DNA of 64,000 nucleotides from Diphasiastrum complanatum (taxonomy: Eukaryota > Streptophyta > Lycopodiopsida > Lycopodiales > Lycopodiaceae). Position numbers and translations under genes: made by a program. Below the pieces are notes generated by a model. The model was not told where the DNA came from, ran no database searches, and saw only the letters and a program-made list of their open reading frames with translations. Where the stretch lies: contig CM055102.1 in assembly GCA_029204225.1 (NCBI GenBank), positions 24,523,390-24,587,389 of the forward strand, in the 5' to 3' direction. Positions 60,164 through 64,000 of this stretch are shown here, piece after piece (positions within the stretch are counted from its first letter, which is position 1; each line of letters opens with the position of its first letter).

Positions 60164-60236
60164 CGGGGTTTGCTTTTTGCATATCCAACGGACCGGGGTT
60201 TGCTACCGGGGTTTGCTTTTTGCATATCTAGCTGAC
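60164..60236. repeat. Partial repeats at the broken end of copia C
   Basis: CGGGGTTTGCTTTTTGCATATC occurs near 60164 and 60207, with a shorter piece (CCGGGGTTTGCTACC) between. The unit is the antisense of the RNase H codons WICKKQ, so the edge of copia C was duplicated two to three times. Confidence 0.85.
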
Positions 60237-60455
60237 TGCAGCTCCGCACGCTATTGTACATCCTCCAGTAATGGACTTGTTGTCATCCTTGCAGCTCGCC
60301 CAGCTCGCATCACTGTAGTGATGCAGCTCAAATCCTTTCTCCTCATTTCTAGCTCTATAGGTTAATCCAATATTTTGGGTACCCTTCAGATACTGTAGGA
60401 TTTGTTTGGCCATTTGCCAATGTGCTAGACCAGGATTGGAACAGGATTGGCTCAA
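60236..60455 (-). pseudogene. Copia C RNase H, truncated
   Basis: MAKQILQYLKGTQNIGLTYR, FELHHYSDASWASCKDDNKS and GGCTIACGAAVS. The sequence ends at the SW-I-CKKQ motif, where the short repeats start. The remaining 90-100 residues, including the ADMLTKPL end, are gone. Confidence 0.87.
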
Positions 60456-61462
60456 TGCGTAAACAAAGAAGGCCAGATCCGATCTGGTTCAAATTGTCAA
60501 GTACATTAGACTCCCGATTAAGTTCTGGTAGGGTATACCTGCCATCTTCTGTTCTTCCTCTTCTGTTTTTGGGCAATCCTGTTTTGTGAGCTTGGCTCCA
60601 GCTATCATTGGTGTGGCTTTCTCTTTGCAGTCCATCATGTGGTACTGCTTCAGCACTTTTATGGCGTATTCTGACTGACTCAAGTGCATTTCGCCATTTG
60701 TTCGATCTCTTCTGATCTCCAGCCCTAGGCATTTTGTTGCTTCTCCAAGATCTATGATTTTGTAGCTTTCAGAAATCTGACTCTTCGTGTCTTTGATCAG
60801 CATCAAGAATCTCCTATCATCAGTGAATCATCCATGAAAATGGTCAGTATCGCAAACTCCTTCCCTACTCTTTTGATGTAGACATTATAGTCTGGTTGAG
60901 TAGAGTTGAAGTCTAGAGACTTCAAAAGACCATCAAGCTTTTTGTACCAGACCCGTGATGCCTGTTTTAGACCGTAGATTCATCTCTACAATCGACAGAC
61001 ATATTGTTTGTTGTCGGGGTCTTCATAGCCTTCAGGTTGCTTCATGAAGATTTCCTCCTATAGAACTCCGTGGAGAAAGGTTGTTTTCACGTCAATCTGG
61101 TGAGTTTCTAGATTGTATTGTGTGGCATATGCAAGGGGTAGCCTTATGCTTCTCATCTTCACCATGGGTGAATATGTGTCAAAATAGTCGACACCATATC
61201 TCTGCGTGTAGCCCTTTGTGACAAGCCTTGCCTTGTAGCGGCCAATAGTGCCATCTGATTTTAGCTTTTTCTTGTACACCCACTTGCAGTCGACTATTTT
61301 TCTATTTTTAGGCAGTGGCTCTAATGTCCATGCCTCATTTTGTCTCATCGACTCGATCTCCTCTAACATTGCCTGCTTCCAGAATTCTCCCTCTGGACTT
61401 CTTGGTATGTTGCTGGCTCTTCTATGAAGCTGTAGTACTCGAACTGCGTGTCTTCGCTCCAT
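60456..61462 (-). pseudogene. Copia C reverse transcriptase
   Basis: [53 protein letters not shown], then a stop near 61058. Out-of-frame pieces give LKQASRVWYKKLD and the catalytic box ILTIFMDDSLMIG (FMDD in place of YVDD) near 60830. Next come SYKIIDLGEATKCLGLEIRR and PYQNLIGSLMYLT (60806-60489). Several frame breaks make it inactive. Confidence 0.88.
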
Positions 61463-62535
61463 TGAAGATTATCATAATAGCGGTCTGGAGGTCTTCTTTG
61501 TCTTGTTGACCTTCGAGGTTCATTTTGTCGTTGCTCAAATATTTCTTGTTCATGGGGTTGATTCTTTGCTTCTTGTTGCTCTGGAGTATGGGACTCTGCA
61601 TTATGATTAGATGTATGTCCTTGATCTTCCTCTTGAATAGGCAGCAGTGTGAAAATCTCATGGCCTCTTTCATCTTTCAATCCAGGTAATTTGGACTCGT
61701 CAAACTTCACATCTCTACTCGAAATAACCTTCTTCGTGGTTGGATCGTAGAGTCTGTACACATGTGTTTCGTTCGAGTAGCCGACCATGATTGTTTGCTC
61801 GGATTTGTCATCGAACTTGCTTCTCTTTTCCTTTGGAATGTGCTTGTATATTGCACATCCAAACACTCGTACATATGACAGATCAGGCTTTCTGCCTGTC
61901 CACATTTTGTATGGTGTTTTGTTCTCCAATGCTATCGTTGTAGATCTGTTCTGCAAGTGTACAGCTGCAGCTATTGCCTCGGCCCAAAATTGACTTGGCA
62001 ATTGAGCCTGTGCCATCATGCATCTGGGTCCTTTGACTAGCGTTCTATTTCTTCTTTCTGCCACACCGTTGTATTTTGGTGTGTATGCAGGATTGGACTG
62101 GTGTTTAATCCCCTGTTCTTCGCATAATCTTGAGAATTCCTGTGCTTTTGTATTCACCTCCATTGTCAGATCTAAGGATCTGTATCTTTTTTGAGGTGTG
62201 CCACTCTTCGAATGCCACGAACTTCTCGAAAGAATCAAATACATCGGATTTCTTCCTCAAGTAGTAGATCGTGGTCATTCGGCTGTAATCATCTATGAAC
62301 GTTAGAAAATATCTCAAACCTGAGAGCGAATCTATTTTCATCGGTCCACACACATAAGAGTGGACGAGCTCAAGAACTTTTTTGGCTCTTCTTCCCTCGT
62401 GTGTGAATGGATTTTGATGTTGCTTGCCTTTCTGATAAGCTTAGCAAACTCAGTCTCTGGCCTTGAAATCTTGAGACCTGTGACAATGTCCTTTTTGCTC
62501 ATGTCATACAGGCTCCGCATGTTCAGATGATACAT
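61463..62535 (-). pseudogene. Copia C integrase
   Basis: RMYHLNMRSLYDMSKKDIV begins the pre-integrase region. 62353-62105 gives YFLTFIDDYSRMTTIYYLRK and KIQILRSDNGGEYKSTG, then a one-base frameshift. 62244-61363 continues in frame: KHQSNPAYTPKYNGVAERRN with the catalytic Glu, LPSQFWAEAIAAAVHLQNRS, SYVRVFGCAIYKHIPKEKRS and RRSTRQRRPPDRY. Compared with copia B, whose sequence keeps the frame at this site, the shift near 62150 is specific to C. Confidence 0.88.
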
Positions 62536-62610
62536 TCTTTTATGCCAGAGCTGATCTTCATTTTCTGAAGCATTTAATATGCTTTTAGAGTTGCTGATTA
62601 TTTTGGCCTG

Positions 62611-63144
62611 CTAGAGATTTCCTTCTCTGCATCCGACTGTCAACAACTTGTTTGTTGTCTTCTCGATCATACGACAAGTGTTGCCGTCGAACAAAACTTG
62701 AATGCCTAGATCTGCCATCTTGGATACAAATAGCATATCCTTTCTGAGTGAGGGCACATAGAGTGCTCCTGGTAGCTCTGCTTGGCTTGACAATGTTTGT
62801 AGCTGTAGAGAGCCGATGCCTTTGACATCGTGTCTGTTTCCATCGTCTAGAATCACTGCTTTGTCATTTTCGAGTTCGCAAAAGTTGATCAAGATCTTCT
62901 TGTTGCAGGTTATGTGAGATGTTGCTCCTGAATCGATGACTACATCGTAGTCGTGTTCAGAGTAGCTTGTCGAAGCTTCGTCGAGTATCGTGAAAGCTTT
63001 GCCACCTCTTTTGGCATCCTTTGATGACTCTGCAACATTTGCCTTTTTAGCTTTGTTTTTTCTTTTTGGGTTGAATCTGTAGTCGTATGCAGAATGTCCT
63101 TCTTCTTGTAGTGCATGCAAGGTATTGCTGGATTGAACCAGCAT
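62611..63144 (-). pseudogene. Copia C protease
   Basis: DYDVVIDSGATSHITCNKKI carries the DSGA motif. It is followed by VKGIGSLQLQTLSSQAELPG and LYVPSLRKDMLFVSKMADLG. The frame is open for 177 residues until a stop at 62611, before integrase. Confidence 0.88.
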
Positions 63145-63866
63145 TTGTTGGCCGTATGGCCTAGTTTGTGGCAGTGATCGTAGGAAGAAGATTGTTGATT
63201 CGAGGACTTTGTCTTCTTGAATCTTGGCTTGTTTTTATTTTTCTTCTTTCCTTTCGTGAAGAGAGCCTTCTCTTGATCACTGCTTCCCTCTCCTTCATCT
63301 CTCATCAGTCTCTCATAAGCAACAAGACTGACTGCTTTGTCGAATGTCATATCTAGTAGACTCAGTATGAGCATTCTCAGTGGTTGATAGGACATTGGTA
63401 GAGATTTCATGAAGTACATCAGCTGCTATGGTGCTGGGACCTGGTGCTCCTGTCCTGATGCAGCGAGTTGAGCGAAGATCGATCTGATCTTCTCAACGTG
63501 CTGATCTAATTGGTTGTCATCCCACCGTATAGATTGCAGCTGATTGTGAAGGTGCATGACTGAAGCTGCAGTCCTCACTTCATACTTCTATTTTAATCTT
63601 TCCCACGCTGCATGGTTGCTTTCGTAGTCTTCAATTTGCATGAGTAGATTTTCATTTATGGACGAAATGATGATCGCCATTGCGCGCTCATCCTTTCTGA
63701 TCCATTCAGCTCTCCTCGGGTCTCCCTCTGGAGGCTGCACCTCTAAGAACTCGGTCACCGACCAGATGCCTTCGCCCTTCAGGAGTGTTTTGATTTTGAA
63801 TTTCCAGATTCTGTAATTTACACCATAAAGACTGATTGCTACTCTGGTCTGGATTGTCATAGCCAT
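62940..63866 (-). pseudogene. Copia C gag
   Basis: Starts MAMTIQTRVAISLYGVNYRI (63866), with IWKFKIKTLLKGEGIW as the DUF4219-like opening. A stop near 63588 follows. The frame continues with MYFMKSLPMSYQPLRMLILS and EGSSDQEKALFTKGKKKNKN and a zinc knuckle, YDHCHKLGHTANKC, whose first Cys is Tyr. It overlaps the protease frame by a frameshift. Confidence 0.87.
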
Positions 63867-63918
63867 ATTGTGTTGTCTGAAAAAATCATTGCTGGGATAT
63901 CAGTAGTGATAGCTTGTA

Positions 63919-63931
63919 GGCTCTGATACCA
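63919..63931 (-). other. Copia C primer-binding site
   Basis: The minus strand reads TGGTATCAGAGCC, an exact initiator-Met PBS, directly next to the LTR edge. Confidence 0.95.
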
Positions 63932-64000
63932 TGTCGTAGAAGCGCTTTTTCTTTTTTGTTTTTCGTGTTCATCCTCTATTCTGATTCGTGAACAATTTTC
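63932..64000 (-). repeat. Copia C 5' LTR, first 69 bp in window
   Basis: Starts TGTCGTAGAAGCG, like the inner edge of the copia B 5' LTR (TGTCGTGAACGG), and shares the following TTTTC-TTTTTT-type run. The rest is beyond the window end. Confidence 0.85.

Larger units (their letters stand above)
60207..64000 (-). mobile_element. Copia C, same family as copia B, 3'-truncated
   Basis: A plus-strand-coordinates-reversed element: part of the 5' LTR from 63932 to the window end, PBS 63919-63931, gag, protease, integrase, RT and most of RNase H down to 60236. The RNase H end, polypurine tract and 3' LTR are missing on the left. It is more complete than copia B, which lacks three of these domains. 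Confidence 0.9.

Overview
The window looks like nuclear DNA from a seed plant with a large, repeat-rich genome. The evidence is LTR retrotransposons of both superfamilies with plant-type primer-binding sites (initiator-Met and tRNA-Asp), an L1-type LINE tail, long CT/GA microsatellites, and one host gene of a plant-specific family with GT-AG introns. No bacterial features, tRNA genes, rRNA genes or CRISPR arrays were seen. I cannot name the species. A 4.1 kb intron and heavy old-repeat load would suit a gymnosperm or another large-genome plant, but that is a guess.

Layout. 1-1026: 3' end and LTR of a Ty1/copia element (+). 1024-3322: decayed Ty3/gypsy protease fragment with a possible LTR (-). 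3584-7938: gypsy element A (-), with RT-RNase H-integrase, a 1 kb AT-rich leader and a 1.1 kb 5' LTR. 7940-12400: mosaic of exon-like fragments (Ulp1-like, a paired beta-grasp-like fragment, an acidic DUF4216-like tail), possibly a decayed CACTA transposon. 13400-15690: internally deleted copia F (+). 15690-25125: Tat/Athila-type gypsy element 'Tat1' (-), with tRNA-Asp PBS, gag, protease, RT, integrase, and an additional sense ORF downstream of integrase. 26516-32767: second copy 'Tat2' (-), consisting of its 3' LTR and the same additional ORF. Tat2 is split by copia B, whose 5' LTR is itself split by a solo LTR. 33040-34866: L1-type LINE 3' end (+). 38377-44400: the one convincing host gene, a DCD-domain (NRP-like) protein of 261 residues in five coding exons (-). 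45268-55417: copia E (-) with matching CATGG target duplications, carrying nested copia D (+). 56000-60160: mostly unrecognised non-coding DNA. 60164-64000: copia C (-), same family as B.

How it fits together. The window is a stack of nested insertions around one gene. Every retroelement polyprotein I can read carries stops, frameshifts or deletions, so none looks autonomous. The best candidate for something poorly described is the long extra ORF of the Tat-like gypsy family: an N-terminal globular part, a Pro/Ser-rich linker, a coiled coil and a C-terminal part. It is supported by two independently decayed copies that align in frame. I regard it as a retroelement accessory ORF of unknown function, not as a proven new system.
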